Source: an uncultured beta proteobacterium (GTDB lineage: Bacteria; Pseudomonadota; Gammaproteobacteria; Burkholderiales; Burkholderiaceae_C). Taken from it: a DNA stretch of 50,742 nucleotides. A model generated the notes under the pieces. The model searched no databases, was not told the origin of the DNA, and worked only from the letters and a program-made list of their open reading frames with translations. The stretch is taken from NCBI GenBank assembly GCA_903844215.1, contig CAIMSP010000085.1:1-50742 (forward strand), given 5' to 3'. A program made the translations under genes and the position numbers. Below are positions 26,360-36,383 of the stretch, piece after piece. Positions within the stretch are counted from its first letter, which is position 1. Every line of letters starts with the position of its first letter.

Positions 26360-29300
26360 TCAGCCGAGCAGCGCCAGCGTGCGCGCCAGCTCCAGGCTCA
26401 GGGCCCGCATTTCGTCGTTCAGTTGGCTGAGGATGGCGTGGGCCTGGGCCAGGTCGGCCACGCTGCCAAGGTGTTCGAGTTCGCGCGCCAGCTTCTCGAT
26501 GCGCTGGGCGTTGAAATTGCCCGCCAGCCCGCGCAAGGTGTGGGCCGCGCGCAGCAGCGCCGGGGCGTCTGCGGCATCGATCGCGTCCTGGATTTCCTTG
26601 AGCTGGCGCGGGCAGTCGTCCAGGTAGGCCTGGCCTATGGCTTCAATCACCCAGGGGTCGGCGCTGGCCAAAGCCGCAGCATAGTCAAACGCCGGCTCAG
26701 GTACGATTGGCCGCAGCGGCTGGGGTGGCGCGCTCGCGGGGATGGTCGCTAACAGCTCCTGCAGGCGCTTGGCACTGAGCGGTTTTGACACGTAGCCGTC
26801 CATGCCCGCGTCCAGGCAGCGCTGCTCGTCCTCGCTCATGGCGTTGGCCGTCAGCGCCACAATCGGCGTGTGCCGTCCCAGCGGCGCTTCACGTTCGCGG
26901 ATCAGCCGCGTTGCCTCCAGGCCGCCCATCTCGGGCATCTGCAGGTCCATCAAGATCACGTCGTAGTCCTGTAGCCCAGACTGCTCGACGGCCTGCACGC
27001 CGTCCGACACCACGGCGATGCGGTGGCCCCACTTGGCGAGCAGGGTCAGCGCCAGTTTCTGATTCACGGCATTGTCTTCCGCCAGCAGGATGTGCAGCGC
27101 CTTTTGCGCCGGTGCGTCCTGCAGGTTGTGCCGGGTGATCAGCACCGAGTCCGAGTGCGCGCCCAGGGCGATGCGCATGGCTTCGAACAGCTCCTGTTGG
27201 TCGATCGGCTTGGTTAGATAGGCCTGCACGCCCAACTCGCGGCAACGTTGTGCGTCGCCGCGCATGCCGGCCGACGACAGCATCATCATGACCGCACCCG
27301 ACATTTCCGGGGCGTGCTGGAACTGTTGCGCCAGATCGAATCCGTCCACCTTGGGCATCATCGCGTCGAGCAAGACCAACCTGAAGGGCTGGCCTGCCTG
27401 ATGCGCCTGCGTGGCCAGGGCCAGCGCCTCGGCAGCGCTGCTGGCAGAACTCGGGTTCATGCCCCATTTCTTCAACAATTTCCCAAGCAGCCGCAGGTTG
27501 GTCGCGTTGTCGTCCACGATCAGCACCGAGATGCCCTCGAGCTCCACCGTCGAAGGCCCGCTGTGCGCGGCCTTGCCGATCGTGAACATGGCGTCAAAGC
27601 TGAACACGCTGCCCACCCCCAGCTCGCTTTTCACCGACAGCCGTCCGCCCATCGCCGCCACCAGTTGGCTGGAAATGGCCAGCCCCAAACCGGTGCCGCC
27701 ATATTTTCGCGTGATCGAAGTGTCGGCCTGGGTGAAGGCTTCGAAGATGCTGGTCAACTTGTCGCTGGCGATGCCAATGCCCTGGTCCTGCACTTCAAAA
27801 CACAGGACCACTTGGCTGCCCTGGAGCTCGCGCGTTCGCACGCGCACCGAAATTTCCCCTCGATCGGCAAACTTGATGGCGTTGCCCAGCAGGTTGGTCA
27901 ACACCTGGCGCAGCCGCCCGGGGTCACCCAGCAAGCACTCAGGAACGCTTTCATCGAGCTCGTAGAGCAGTTCCATGCCCTTTTGTTCGGCGCGCACGGC
28001 CAGCAGCTTGGTGGTCGCCGTCAGCAGTGCCCGCAGGTCGAACTCGACCCGTTCGAGTTCCATCTTGCCCGATTCGATCTTGGAAAAATCCAGGATGTCG
28101 TTGATGATGGTGAGCAGCGAATCGGCGGACGATTTCACCAGCCCCAGATAGTCGCGCTGCTCGGCGTCGAGCTCGGTCTCCAGCGCGAGCTCGGTCATGC
28201 CGATGATGCCATTCATCGGCGTGCGGATCTCGTGGCTCATGGTGGCCAGGAAATCGCTCTTCGCCTTGCTCGTGGCCTCGGCCGTGTCCTTGGCGCGCAA
28301 CAACTCGTTTTCCACCTCCTTGCGCAAGGTGATGTCGCGGCAGGACACATAGACGTTGCCGTCGGGCAGCACGGCGGCATTCAATTCCAGCGGAATCTTG
28401 TGGCCATCCTTGTGCGTGAAGTGCACCTCGGTGTGCAGCCGCCGGTTCTTGCGCAGCTCATGGCTCAGGGTCTGGTCGTACAGGTCGAGGAACGAGCCTG
28501 GCAACAGGCTGAAGATGGACACGCCCAAGAGCTCGGCGTACGAGTAGCCGAGCAACTTGATGGCGAGTTCATTCGCGTACAGCAGCGCACCTTCGCTGCC
28601 CAGAATGAGCACGGCGTCAGCGGCGTTGTCGATCAGCATGCGCTGCTTGACGTCGGCTTGGTGCAGCTCCTCTTCGGTGCGTTTGCGTGTGCTGATGTCC
28701 TGGAACGCGGCGACCGATCCGGTGACGCGGCCGTTCTCGATGATGGGCGCGGCGACGATGGCGATGGGAAACTGCCCACCACCCTTGCGCGTGAACACCT
28801 CCGTTTCGGAGCGGTAAACCTCGCTCTCCTGGGTGTGCACATGCATGGCGCAGTCGCTGCGCGCCAGCGCCCTGCCGTCGGCGCGGATGGCATGGATCAG
28901 GTCGTGCAGCACCTGGCCCTGCATTTCCTCGCGGCGCCAGCCGAGCAGCGATTCGGCCTCGCGGTTGGCGTAGGTGCACACGCCCTGGCTGTCGAGCAGA
29001 TAGACGCCTTCGCCCAGCGTGTCCATGATGTTTTCCAGCATGCGCCCGCGCGAGGCGATCTCGGCTTCCATCGCCTTTTGCGCGGTGATGTCGGTGCGCA
29101 GCGCGATGTACTGGTAGGGCTGGCCTTGACTGTCCAAAAACGGGACGATGGTGGCGGCGACCCAGTAAATGCTGCCGTCGGCGGCCTGGTTGCGCACATC
29201 GCCGTGCCAGACCTGGCCACTGGAGATGGTGCTCCACATGCCGCGAAAAAATTCCTGGCTGTGCAGCCCCGAGTTGACGACGCGGTGGTCCTTGCCGATC

Positions 29301-29875
29301 AGCTCGTCGTGCGCGATCTGGCTGATGCTGCAGAATTTTTCATTCGCATAAATGATCCGGCCAGTCTCATCCGTGATGCTCACGATGGCGTGCTGGTCGA
29401 GCGCAAATTGCTGGTTTTGCAGCTTGGCATAGGACGACTCGGCGCTCTTACGCGTCTCCATGAAGTCGTGCACCAGGCCGGACAGCAACTGTGTCAGGCG
29501 GCCCAGACTCTGGTCGTCCTCGCCGATGTGTTGTCCCAGCGGCTCCAGCAGCTGATTCGTCGTGTCTCTCAAGGTCTTGAGCGCGAGCTCGCGCGTCGCG
29601 GCTTGCTGGCGCAGGGTCTCGTTGGCCTGCCCCAGTTCGTCCGAGCTCAACTCCAGGCTGCGCGTGCTCAGGCCGAGCGCGCGCTCGCCCTGGACATAGG
29701 CCTCGTCCACCTGGAGCAGGAAGGATTCAAGTCCGCTCAGGCTGCGCTGCGCCAACGCCGACAGTTCGCTGCGTTGTGCCAGCGTCTGCAGCTCGGCCAG
29801 CAGCCCAGCCAGCTCAGCGTCGTCGGCGACGCCCAGCAAGCGCTTGAGTTGGCGCTGCAGCAGCTTGTGGGTCAT
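26360..29875 (-). CDS. Hybrid sensor histidine kinase: 3 PAS, HisKA, HATPase, 2 receivers, HPt
   Basis: A 1171-residue multidomain phosphorelay kinase without obvious membrane segments. An N-terminal coiled-coil-like helical region (1-150) is followed by PAS domains near 155-275, 282-400 and 408-525. The phospho-acceptor is His548 in [11 protein letters not shown]. The ATPase has [17 protein letters not shown] and [10 protein letters not shown]. Receiver 1 has Asp837 ([10 protein letters not shown]); receiver 2 has Asp977 ([10 protein letters not shown]). The C-terminal HPt has His1112 ([12 protein letters not shown]). Its start overlaps the FIST gene by 4 bp, so the FIST protein is the likely input partner. 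It is expected to be cytoplasmic. Confidence 0.95.
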   Translation of the reverse strand: MTHKLLQRQLKRLLGVADDAELAGLLAELQTLAQRSELSALAQRSLSGLESFLLQVDEAYVQGERALGLSTRSLELSSDELGQANETLRQQAATRELALKTLRDTTNQLLEPLGQHIGEDDQSLGRLTQLLSGLVHDFMETRKSAESSYAKLQNQQFALDQHAIVSITDETGRIIYANEKFCSISQIAHDELIGKDHRVVNSGLHSQEFFRGMWSTISSGQVWHGDVRNQAADGSIYWVAATIVPFLDSQGQPYQYIALRTDITAQKAMEAEIASRGRMLENIMDTLGEGVYLLDSQGVCTYANREAESLLGWRREEMQGQVLHDLIHAIRADGRALARSDCAMHVHTQESEVYRSETEVFTRKGGGQFPIAIVAAPIIENGRVTGSVAAFQDISTRKRTEEELHQADVKQRMLIDNAADAVLILGSEGALLYANELAIKLLGYSYAELLGVSIFSLLPGSFLDLYDQTLSHELRKNRRLHTEVHFTHKDGHKIPLELNAAVLPDGNVYVSCRDITLRKEVENELLRAKDTAEATSKAKSDFLATMSHEIRTPMNGIIGMTELALETELDAEQRDYLGLVKSSADSLLTIINDILDFSKIESGKMELERVEFDLRALLTATTKLLAVRAEQKGMELLYELDESVPECLLGDPGRLRQVLTNLLGNAIKFADRGEISVRVRTRELQGSQVVLCFEVQDQGIGIASDKLTSIFEAFTQADTSITRKYGGTGLGLAISSQLVAAMGGRLSVKSELGVGSVFSFDAMFTIGKAAHSGPSTVELEGISVLIVDDNATNLRLLGKLLKKWGMNPSSASSAAEALALATQAHQAGQPFRLVLLDAMMPKVDGFDLAQQFQHAPEMSGAVMMMLSSAGMRGDAQRCRELGVQAYLTKPIDQQELFEAMRIALGAHSDSVLITRHNLQDAPAQKALHILLAEDNAVNQKLALTLLAKWGHRIAVVSDGVQAVEQSGLQDYDVILMDLQMPEMGGLEATRLIREREAPLGRHTPIVALTANAMSEDEQRCLDAGMDGYVSKPLSAKRLQELLATIPASAPPQPLRPIVPEPAFDYAAALASADPWVIEAIGQAYLDDCPRQLKEIQDAIDAADAPALLRAAHTLRGLAGNFNAQRIEKLARELEHLGSVADLAQAHAILSQLNDEMRALSLELARTLALLG

Positions 29876-31023
29876 GCAGCGGACTCGCCCAGGTAGGAAA
29901 TGGTCATGGTCTGGTTGTGCAACTGGCAGTTCAGGATGCCATAGCCGGGGCTGATTTCACCGTAGGAATAAAAGCCCGCCAGCGTCGCCTGCTGACCCAA
30001 GGTGTCGTGCACGATCTCGGTCTCCTCGTCCACGCGTCCGCCCATCACGAGCTTGCGTCCGACGCAGCTCACCAGCAGCGCCAGGCCCGGCGCGCCGTCT
30101 TGCTGCATGAGTTTGAGCGTGGCGCGCGCGGCTTCCTCGGCGCCGTCCACCAGGCCATCGGTCTGCGCGTGCATCAGCCGCAAATAGCCGTCCTGGCTGA
30201 TCGCGCCGGCCAGCGTCATGCTGCCGTCGGCCTCGTTCACGCCCAGGATGGTGCGGATCAGGCCCGAGGGCTCGCGCGCCCCGCTGAGCATCTCGAACGG
30301 GAACAGCAGCCCCGAACCCGGCAGGTCTTTGGCGTGCTCGCCCAGGTAGCGCTTGTACACCTCGAGCGCGGGTTCGCCGTCGAGTTCGTACAGCACATTG
30401 TTCACGCTGCGCGTGACCTTGCGCACCGGGCCGAACGGCTTCCAACCGCCAAAGCTGCCATGCGCAAACTGCAGTGAATCGCCCTTGAGTCCGACCGCCA
30501 GCAAGCGCGTGCTGGAAACGCCCTGATTGCACAGCGTGAAGGTTTTCGCAAAGGCGGCGTCGTCGCCGGCCAGGCCGCCCACAATCGGCAGTGCCGGCCC
30601 GAGCAGGCTGACCATGCCGTCGATCAGCGCGCTGCCGTTGATGTTCAGGCCCTGGCCCAGCACCAGCACCGCCTTGGGCTCCCAGCCCGCGAGTTGCTGC
30701 GCGAGCGCGGCGCCGGCCTGGAACGAGCTCTCCATCGCCGCCAGTTCGGTGCTCACCACCTGAAACTGCGCGCTCTCGAAATGCAGCGCCGTGACCACGA
30801 CGCTGCCATTTTCAACGCCCTGCTGCGAAATCTCGCCGGCCGTGGAGCAGCCCACAAACTGTGCCGCAGGGAAGCGCTGGAGCAGTTCCTGCGCCAGTTG
30901 TCCGGTGGAAAAATGGGTCGGGCCGGCGAACACCAGCAGCAGTTGCGGCTCCATGGCTTGCAGTGTCTGCAATTGCTCCAGGTCAGCCGGAAATTTCTTC
31001 ATCACCACTTGCTTGATACGCAT
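29872..31023 (-). CDS. FIST domain sensory protein
   Basis: A 383-residue protein with FIST_N and FIST_C domains, a module proposed to sense small molecules such as amino acids in signalling proteins. ATG 31023 with GAGGAG upstream is preferred over the longer frame. FIST hallmarks are FVGCSTAGEISQQGVENGSVV, VLGQGLNINGSALIDGM, PIVGGLAGDD, GSFGGWKPFGPVRKVTRS and the C-terminal GFYSYGEISPGYGILNCQLHNQTMTI. It has no membrane segment. Four-base overlap with the hybrid kinase gene implies equal expression and probable physical partnership. The ligand is unknown. Confidence 0.92.
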   Translation of the reverse strand: MRIKQVVMKKFPADLEQLQTLQAMEPQLLLVFAGPTHFSTGQLAQELLQRFPAAQFVGCSTAGEISQQGVENGSVVVTALHFESAQFQVVSTELAAMESSFQAGAALAQQLAGWEPKAVLVLGQGLNINGSALIDGMVSLLGPALPIVGGLAGDDAAFAKTFTLCNQGVSSTRLLAVGLKGDSLQFAHGSFGGWKPFGPVRKVTRSVNNVLYELDGEPALEVYKRYLGEHAKDLPGSGLLFPFEMLSGAREPSGLIRTILGVNEADGSMTLAGAISQDGYLRLMHAQTDGLVDGAEEAARATLKLMQQDGAPGLALLVSCVGRKLVMGGRVDEETEIVHDTLGQQATLAGFYSYGEISPGYGILNCQLHNQTMTISYLGESAA

Positions 31024-31078
31024 GGATTTTCTCCTCTGATTGATAAAAATGAAGCCTTCGGCCTCGTGCTCCCAGGTC

Positions 31079-32164
31079 TCAGAAAGCCCCCAGGTTGTGA
31101 CTCCCGATTTGGTTCTTGTCGTCCTTGAACCGGTCCCTGATGTGCAGCACATCGTCCCAGGCGTCCAGGAAGCAGGCCACGCAGGCCGGGTCGAAATGGC
31201 TGCCGGCGCCCTCGCGCAGGAAGGCGCTGGCAGGCTCCAGGTCCCAGGCCTTCTTGTAGGGTCGCTCCGAGGTCAGTGCGTCAAACACATCGGCCACGGC
31301 GCAAATGCGGGCGAACAGCGGAATGGCCTCGCCCTTGAGGGCGCTGGGGTAGCCGCTGCCATCAAATTTTTCATGGTGTCCCAGCGCAATCTGCGCAGCG
31401 CATTGCAAAAAGGGCGACTGGCTTCCGTCGAGTATCTCGAAACCCATGCGGGCGTGGCGTTTCATGATGTCGAACTCGGCCGTGTCCAGGCGTCCGGGCT
31501 TGAGCAGGATGTGGTCGGGGATGCCGATCTTGCCGATGTCGTGCATCGGTGCGGCTTGCAGAATCATCTCCTGGTCGGCGTGGTCCAAACCCAGGCGCGT
31601 GGCGATCAGTCGGGAATAGTGCGCCATGCGCAGGATATGGGCGCCGGTTTCCGGATCGCGCGAGTCTGCGGCGCGCGACAGTCGGATCACGGTCTCGCGC
31701 TCGCGCGCCAGGATTTCGGCCGTGGCCAGTCGCACCTCATCAGCCAGACTGGCGGCGTGGTTCTCCAGTCGGCGCTGGCCGCGGCGCAGCGACAGCATGT
31801 TGCGCGAGCGCGCCATGAATTCGGTCTTGTCGATGGGTTTGGTCAGGAAATCGTTGGCCCCTGCGTCCAGCGCCTGGTGCCGCACGGCGACCTGGTCGTT
31901 GGCCGTGACCATCAGCACCGGGATGTCCGCTCGGCCCGGCGCGCTGCGAAAGCGCCGGATGAACTCGATGCCATCCAGATCGGGCATCATGTAATCGACG
32001 ATGAGCAAATCGGGAACATTCTGCAGGCACCACTCCAGCCCGCGATGCGGGTCGGTGAACGTGACCGGGCTGCAGTCGGGCAACCTGGCGATCAGGTGCG
32101 AGAGCAGACTCACGTTGATGGGCGTGTCGTCCACCACGACGACATTCATGTTCAGGGGATGCAT
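31079..32164 (-). CDS. Response regulator with HD-GYP domain (cyclic di-GMP phosphodiesterase)
   Basis: A 361-residue protein. The receiver domain spans residues 7-125, with Asp12-Asp13 in the acidic pocket, phospho-acceptor Asp57 (LLIVDYMMPDLDG) and Lys109 (LTKP). A short helix joins it to an HD-GYP domain with H208-D209 (MHDIGKIGIPD), GHHEKFDGSGYP (GYP at 271-273), RICAVADVFDALTSERPYK and the FDP tail. The complete motif set supports active cyclic di-GMP hydrolysis. The start MHPLNMN is supported by GGAAAG; the longer frame is not. It lies 55 bp upstream of the FIST gene in the same direction. Confidence 0.94.
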   Translation of the reverse strand: MHPLNMNVVVVDDTPINVSLLSHLIARLPDCSPVTFTDPHRGLEWCLQNVPDLLIVDYMMPDLDGIEFIRRFRSAPGRADIPVLMVTANDQVAVRHQALDAGANDFLTKPIDKTEFMARSRNMLSLRRGQRRLENHAASLADEVRLATAEILARERETVIRLSRAADSRDPETGAHILRMAHYSRLIATRLGLDHADQEMILQAAPMHDIGKIGIPDHILLKPGRLDTAEFDIMKRHARMGFEILDGSQSPFLQCAAQIALGHHEKFDGSGYPSALKGEAIPLFARICAVADVFDALTSERPYKKAWDLEPASAFLREGAGSHFDPACVACFLDAWDDVLHIRDRFKDDKNQIGSHNLGAF

Positions 32165-32308
32165 CGGCTTTCCGTCTAATTGACCAGAGGTGTTCGCACT
32201 ATACCTTCGATGCGGGGGGGCGGCTTGTGCGCCACATCGGCCGCCTGCTCGGACGCACTGTGCGCTGCATGGCGGTGCGGCTTTGGTCGACACTGCGGCG
32301 CTGGCGTC

Positions 32309-34192
32309 TCAATCGAGGACGAGATCGAGGTCGAGTGCGCCGCAGCCGGTGTTTGGCGGATCCAGACCGATGAACACCACCGGGGGTTTGAGTTCGAGCA
32401 GGGTCACGACCGTCTCGCCCTGTTGTTCGCGCTTGAGCTGGGCGCCGTGGCGCGGCATCAGCGCGGCAATCAGCTGCAGGCCGCTGTGCCCCGGTCCTGC
32501 CGCCGCCCTGGAGAATTGCCCGGTATTGCTGATGCGGATGTTCAGCCCCTCGGGGCTCGAACCCTGATTCAGCGTCACCCTCACGCCGCCTGAGGCCTGG
32601 CCGCCATGCTTCACGGCGTTCGAGATCAGCTCGTTGAGCACCAGTGCGATCGGAACTGCGTCGTCCTCGTGCAGGTTCCAGCGCGCCGCCTGGTCGCAGG
32701 GGTCCAGGGTGATCGGTGTTTGCCACAGGTTCTGGATTTCCCGGGCCACGGCGCCCGTGAGTTCGGCCACCGAAATTCGCGTCAGCCGTTCGTGCGCCGT
32801 CAGGCCGTGGATCACCGAGATCGAATGCACCTGGGCGATGGCGTCGCGCAGCGGCTGGGCGGTTTCCGGGTGCTTGGTGGCAAACCGGCGCAGCAGGCTC
32901 ATCACGCCTTGCAGGTGGTTCTTGATGCGGTGATGGACTTCACGCACCAGCGTCTCGCGGTGCGCGGCTTCGTCGGCGAGTCGCTCCTGCTCCTGCTGCT
33001 GGCGGTGCGTGGCGTCGATGAAATTGATGACGTAGTGCGAGACCTGAGCCTGCGCGTCGCGCACCGCCGTGGTTCCGCCCAGCGCCAGGTAGGGGCTGCC
33101 GTCCTTGTGCCGATGCCAGACCTGCCCCATCCAGCAGCCGGTGCGGTGAATCTCGCTCCAGATGGCTTCGTACAGACTGATCGGGTGCTGGACCGAGCGC
33201 AGCAGCGCCGACGACCGCCCCACGACCTCGTGTTCCGCATAGCCCGTGATCAGACTGAAGGCCCGGTTCACGCGCAATATCTTGCCCTCGGCGTCCAGCA
33301 CCAGCATGCACTCCTGGCACTCGAAGGCCGCCGCCGCAATGCGCAGTCCTTGTTCTTGGCGGCGCTGCTCGGTGACGTCGCGGATGGCGACCTGTACCGC
33401 TGGGCTGTCTCCATAAGTGATCCAGTGGCCGCTGATTTCGGCCTCGATGGAGGCCCCGTCCAACTGCAAGAGCGTGACCTGGATCGGTACCGTCCGGCCA
33501 CGATTTTGCGGCCCGAAATCCGCCAGTCGCTGCGCCAGTGGTTGCCGAAAGTCGGGGTGGACGCGCTCCATGATGTGCGTGCCAACGAGGTCGCGCAAGG
33601 GCGCAGTGGCGCCACTCATGAGCCTTGCGGCCGCGTTGGCGTAGAGGATCACGCCGTCGCGATGCACCATGATGGCCTCGGGGGTGGATTCGGTCAAGGT
33701 GCGAAAGCGTTCCTGATTTTCCAGCAGCGCGGCCTGGGCCTGCATGCGCTGCGTGATGTCGATGAGCACGACGTGCAGGAAGCTGGAGCCGGCCCGGGTG
33801 TGCGCTTCCATCGACAGATTCACCCAGAGGGGCTTGGCATTCAGCGTGAGCAATTGCATTTCGCTCGACTGTGCCTGGCGCGTGCGCCACAGCCGCGACA
33901 GCATCAGGCCGAAATCGCTGAGCTGGCTTTTAACGATCAACTGGTAAAGCCATTGCGGTTTCGATGCGACGCGATCGAGTCCGAGCAACTCGGCGGCTGC
34001 GGCGTTGGCCTGCAAGATCATGCCGCTGCGGTTGAGCCGCAGATAGCCCACTGGCGCCAGTTCGTACAGGTCGAAGTAGTATTCCCGCGACGCCTCGAGC
34101 AACTCCAGCGCAGAGCGCAGTTCCTCGTTCTGCGCTTCCAGATCGGTCTGGCGCAATTCGGCCTGGTGCAGCAAGTCGCGGGTGTCTTCCAT
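32309..34192 (-). CDS. PAS-domain sensor histidine kinase, HisKA_2 type
   Basis: A 627-residue kinase with no clear transmembrane segment. A coiled coil (residues 1-40) precedes about three PAS domains (near 41-150, 160-278, 285-400). The dimerisation/phosphotransfer segment is LVREVHHRIKNHLQGVMSLL with likely phospho-His420, the HisKA_2 signature. The ATPase N-box is LVLNELISNAVKHGGQ and a G-box appears as GHSGLQLI. The listed ATG has GGAGG upstream; a TTG seven codons earlier is less likely. It stands 144 bp before the HD-GYP regulator gene, which it probably phosphorylates, as it has no receiver of its own. Confidence 0.93.
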   Translation of the reverse strand: MEDTRDLLHQAELRQTDLEAQNEELRSALELLEASREYYFDLYELAPVGYLRLNRSGMILQANAAAAELLGLDRVASKPQWLYQLIVKSQLSDFGLMLSRLWRTRQAQSSEMQLLTLNAKPLWVNLSMEAHTRAGSSFLHVVLIDITQRMQAQAALLENQERFRTLTESTPEAIMVHRDGVILYANAAARLMSGATAPLRDLVGTHIMERVHPDFRQPLAQRLADFGPQNRGRTVPIQVTLLQLDGASIEAEISGHWITYGDSPAVQVAIRDVTEQRRQEQGLRIAAAAFECQECMLVLDAEGKILRVNRAFSLITGYAEHEVVGRSSALLRSVQHPISLYEAIWSEIHRTGCWMGQVWHRHKDGSPYLALGGTTAVRDAQAQVSHYVINFIDATHRQQQEQERLADEAAHRETLVREVHHRIKNHLQGVMSLLRRFATKHPETAQPLRDAIAQVHSISVIHGLTAHERLTRISVAELTGAVAREIQNLWQTPITLDPCDQAARWNLHEDDAVPIALVLNELISNAVKHGGQASGGVRVTLNQGSSPEGLNIRISNTGQFSRAAAGPGHSGLQLIAALMPRHGAQLKREQQGETVVTLLELKPPVVFIGLDPPNTGCGALDLDLVLD

Positions 34193-34351
34193 GGGCCTCC
34201 GGTCCGCCGCCAACGCCGGTGCGGCGCCGCTTGCTCAAGGGCCCCATCATAGGTCATGGTGTTGAAGCTGATAACTTTATCCGGCAAGGCGCAGCGCGGC
34301 GCGGCCTGGGCTTAGACTTTGCGCCCTGGTATTCACCGTAAAGGACCCGAG

Positions 34352-34708
34352 ATGACCCCCATCGCCTTGCACAAGTTCGACCACCCCTGCGTCGCCGCCC
34401 AGGAGTACCGCCTGCCGAGCGAAAAGCTCATCGCCGGCAACCCGTTGCAGACGCTGTGGCCGCAGTACACCGACGCCAGCGAAAAATTTTCCAGCGGCGT
34501 CTGGCAAAGCGAGGTCGGCAAGTGGCGCGTGCACTACACGGAAGAGGAGTACTGCCAGATACTGCAGGGGAGCAGCGTCATCACCGACGCGCAGGGCCTG
34601 GCCGTGCGCGTCAGCGCCGGCGAGAGCTTCGTGATTCCTGCGGGCTTTGTTGGCACCTGGGAGGTGCTTGAATTGACGCAGAAGATTTACGTCGTGTACC
34701 AGGCCTGA
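34352..34708 (+). CDS. Small cupin-domain protein (DUF861/EutQ-like)
   Basis: A 118-residue single-cupin protein. The segments SGVWQSEVGKWRVHYTEEEYCQILQGSSVIT and VSAGESFVIPAGFVGTWEVLE match the cupin_3 (DUF861) pattern, in which the metal site is often incomplete; few histidines are present here. ATG 34352 has AAGGA upstream and is preferred over the ATG 11 codons earlier. It is cytoplasmic. It lies tail-to-tail with the SsuC-like permease gene. Relatives often accompany purine or ureide catabolism, but nothing in this sequence fixes a substrate. Confidence 0.85.
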   Translation: MTPIALHKFDHPCVAAQEYRLPSEKLIAGNPLQTLWPQYTDASEKFSSGVWQSEVGKWRVHYTEEEYCQILQGSSVITDAQGLAVRVSAGESFVIPAGFVGTWEVLELTQKIYVVYQA

Positions 34709-34719
34709 AGCCGCCCGGC

Positions 34720-35487
34720 TCAGCTCGCGTTCGAGCCGCGGTGCGCCCAGGCCGTGGTGTGGTGCTCGATGTAGCTGAACAGTTCATACATGGCCATGGC
34801 CATGGCGCCGATCACCACCAGGCCGGCAAAGGCCAGCGGCATGCGCTGCGATGAACCGGCCGACTGCATCAGGTAGCCGATGCCGGAATCGCCGGCGGTC
34901 ATTTCGGCCAGCACGGTGCCGACAAAGGCGAGCGTGATCGAGACCTTGAGCGAGCCGTAGAAGTAGGGCAGGGACCTCGGCAGTCCGACCTTGACCAGCA
35001 CGTCCCAGCGCTTGGCGCCGAGCACGCGCAGCACGTCTTCGAGCTCGGGCTCGAGCGTGGCCAGGCCGGTGGCCATGTTCACCGTGATCGGAAAGAACGA
35101 GATCAGGAAGGCCGTGAGCACGCCCGGGGCGATGCCGATGCCGAACCAGACGATCAGGATCGGCACGATGGCGGCCTTGGGAACGGCGTTGAAGGCCACC
35201 AGCAGCGGATACACGGCCGCATAGGCCAGGCGCGACGAGCCCACCAGAAAGCCCAGCATCACGCCCACGACGATGGACAGCGAAAAGCCCACCATCGTGA
35301 CCCAGAAGGTCTTCCAACTGGCCTCGGTCAGCGGACCCGAGAATTCCAGCATCGCCTGGCCAATGGTCCAGGGGCTGGGGAAAATGTAGTCGTCGATGCG
35401 AAAGGCCGTGCACACCGCCTGCCACAGCAGCAGCAGCGCCAGTCCCAGCAGCACCGGCGCCCAGCGTTCGATTTGTTTTTGGCTCAT
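34720..35487 (-). CDS. ABC transporter permease, SsuC/TauC type
   Basis: A 255-residue inner-membrane permease with six hydrophobic segments. Features are ALLLLWQAVCTAFRIDDYIFPSPWTIGQAM at the N-terminus, the coupling loop LGAKRWDVLVKVGLPRSLPYFYGSLKVSITLAFVG, and GIGYLMQSAGSSQRMPLAFAG. It overlaps the ATPase gene by 4 bp and belongs to the nitrate/sulfonate/taurine class. Family members import sulfonates, nitrate, thiamine precursors, pyrimidines or riboflavin, so the substrate is open. Confidence 0.92.
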   Translation of the reverse strand: MSQKQIERWAPVLLGLALLLLWQAVCTAFRIDDYIFPSPWTIGQAMLEFSGPLTEASWKTFWVTMVGFSLSIVVGVMLGFLVGSSRLAYAAVYPLLVAFNAVPKAAIVPILIVWFGIGIAPGVLTAFLISFFPITVNMATGLATLEPELEDVLRVLGAKRWDVLVKVGLPRSLPYFYGSLKVSITLAFVGTVLAEMTAGDSGIGYLMQSAGSSQRMPLAFAGLVVIGAMAMAMYELFSYIEHHTTAWAHRGSNAS

Positions 35488-36368
35488 GCGGGTGTCACCG
35501 GCTTGCGCGCGGCGCCGATGTGGCCGCGCAGTTCATGCACGATGTCGGTGAACTCGCGCGTGTAGGTCAGTTCCAGGTCGCGCGGATGCGCCAGTTCGAT
35601 CTGCTTTTTCTCCACGAAGCGCCCCGGGCTGCCGCTCATCACGTACACCGTGTCGGCCAGAAACACCGACTCGCGCAGGTCATGCGTGACCAGGATGACG
35701 TTGAATTTCTGCTCCACCCAAAGGTCGCGCAAGATGCACCAGAGCTCTTCGCGCGTGAACGCGTCGAGCGCGCCAAAGGGCTCGTCGAGCAGCAGCATTT
35801 GGGGCTCATGGATGAGGGCGCGGCAGATGCTCACGCGCTGCTGCATGCCGCCCGAGAGCTGCCAGGGGAACTTGTCCTCGTAGCCCGCGAGTCCGACTTT
35901 TTGCAGCAACTTGCGGGCGCGCTCCTCGTACTCCTTGCGCCGCGCCTTGAACTGGCTGCGGTGCGGCTCGACGATTTCCAGCGGCAGCAGCACGTTGTGC
36001 ATGGTCGTGCGCCAGGGCAACAGGGACGGGGCCTGAAACGCCATGCCGGAAATCTTCAAAGGCCCGGTCACCGCCTGGCCGTTGATGAAGATCTTGCCGC
36101 GTGACGGCATCTTCAGGCCGGTGGTGAGTTTCATGAAGGTGGACTTGCCGCAGCCCGACGGCCCGACGATGGCGATGAATTCGCCCTGCTGCACGCTCAG
36201 ATCGATCGCCTCGACCGCAAAGTGCCCGGCCGCGAGCAGCTCGGCGTTGTACGCGAGCCAGACATCGCGAAACGCGACGAACTCCTTCTCCGCAGGCCCG
36301 AGGGCGGGCGCATTCGCGCCTGCGCCCGCGTGCGGGAGAGGGCTGGGGTGAGGGTGAAGATTCGCCAC
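35484..36368 (-). CDS. ABC transporter ATP-binding protein, SsuB/TauB type
   Basis: A 294-residue ATPase of the same importer. Walker A is GPSGCGKSTFMKLTTGL, the signature is LSGGMQQRVSICRALI, and Walker B is LLLDEPFGALDAFTREEL; the H-loop reads VTHDLRES. The only usable start in frame is GTG 36368. The first 25 or so residues (NLHPHPSPLPHAGAGA) are encoded by a GC-rich intergenic repeat rather than by conserved sequence; conservation starts near FVAFRDVWLAYN. It lies 15 bp after the binding-protein gene. Confidence 0.92.
   Translation of the reverse strand: MANLHPHPSPLPHAGAGANAPALGPAEKEFVAFRDVWLAYNAELLAAGHFAVEAIDLSVQQGEFIAIVGPSGCGKSTFMKLTTGLKMPSRGKIFINGQAVTGPLKISGMAFQAPSLLPWRTTMHNVLLPLEIVEPHRSQFKARRKEYEERARKLLQKVGLAGYEDKFPWQLSGGMQQRVSICRALIHEPQMLLLDEPFGALDAFTREELWCILRDLWVEQKFNVILVTHDLRESVFLADTVYVMSGSPGRFVEKKQIELAHPRDLELTYTREFTDIVHELRGHIGAARKPVTPA
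36328..36359. repeat. GC-rich repeat copy inside the 5' end of the ABC ATPase gene
   Basis: GCGGGAGAGGG and CTGGGGTGAGGGTGAAG resemble the C-rich repeat in the urtA-urtB gap. The copy lies in the first codons of the SsuB-type gene, giving its Pro/His-rich N-terminal tail. Confidence 0.55.
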
Positions 36369-36383
36369 GAGACTCTGCCGATG

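Noticed and set aside
27248-29896. 882-codon plus-strand open frame opposite the hybrid kinase
   Set aside because: It is antisense to a fully recognisable kinase, has no family motif and shows typical reverse-frame composition.
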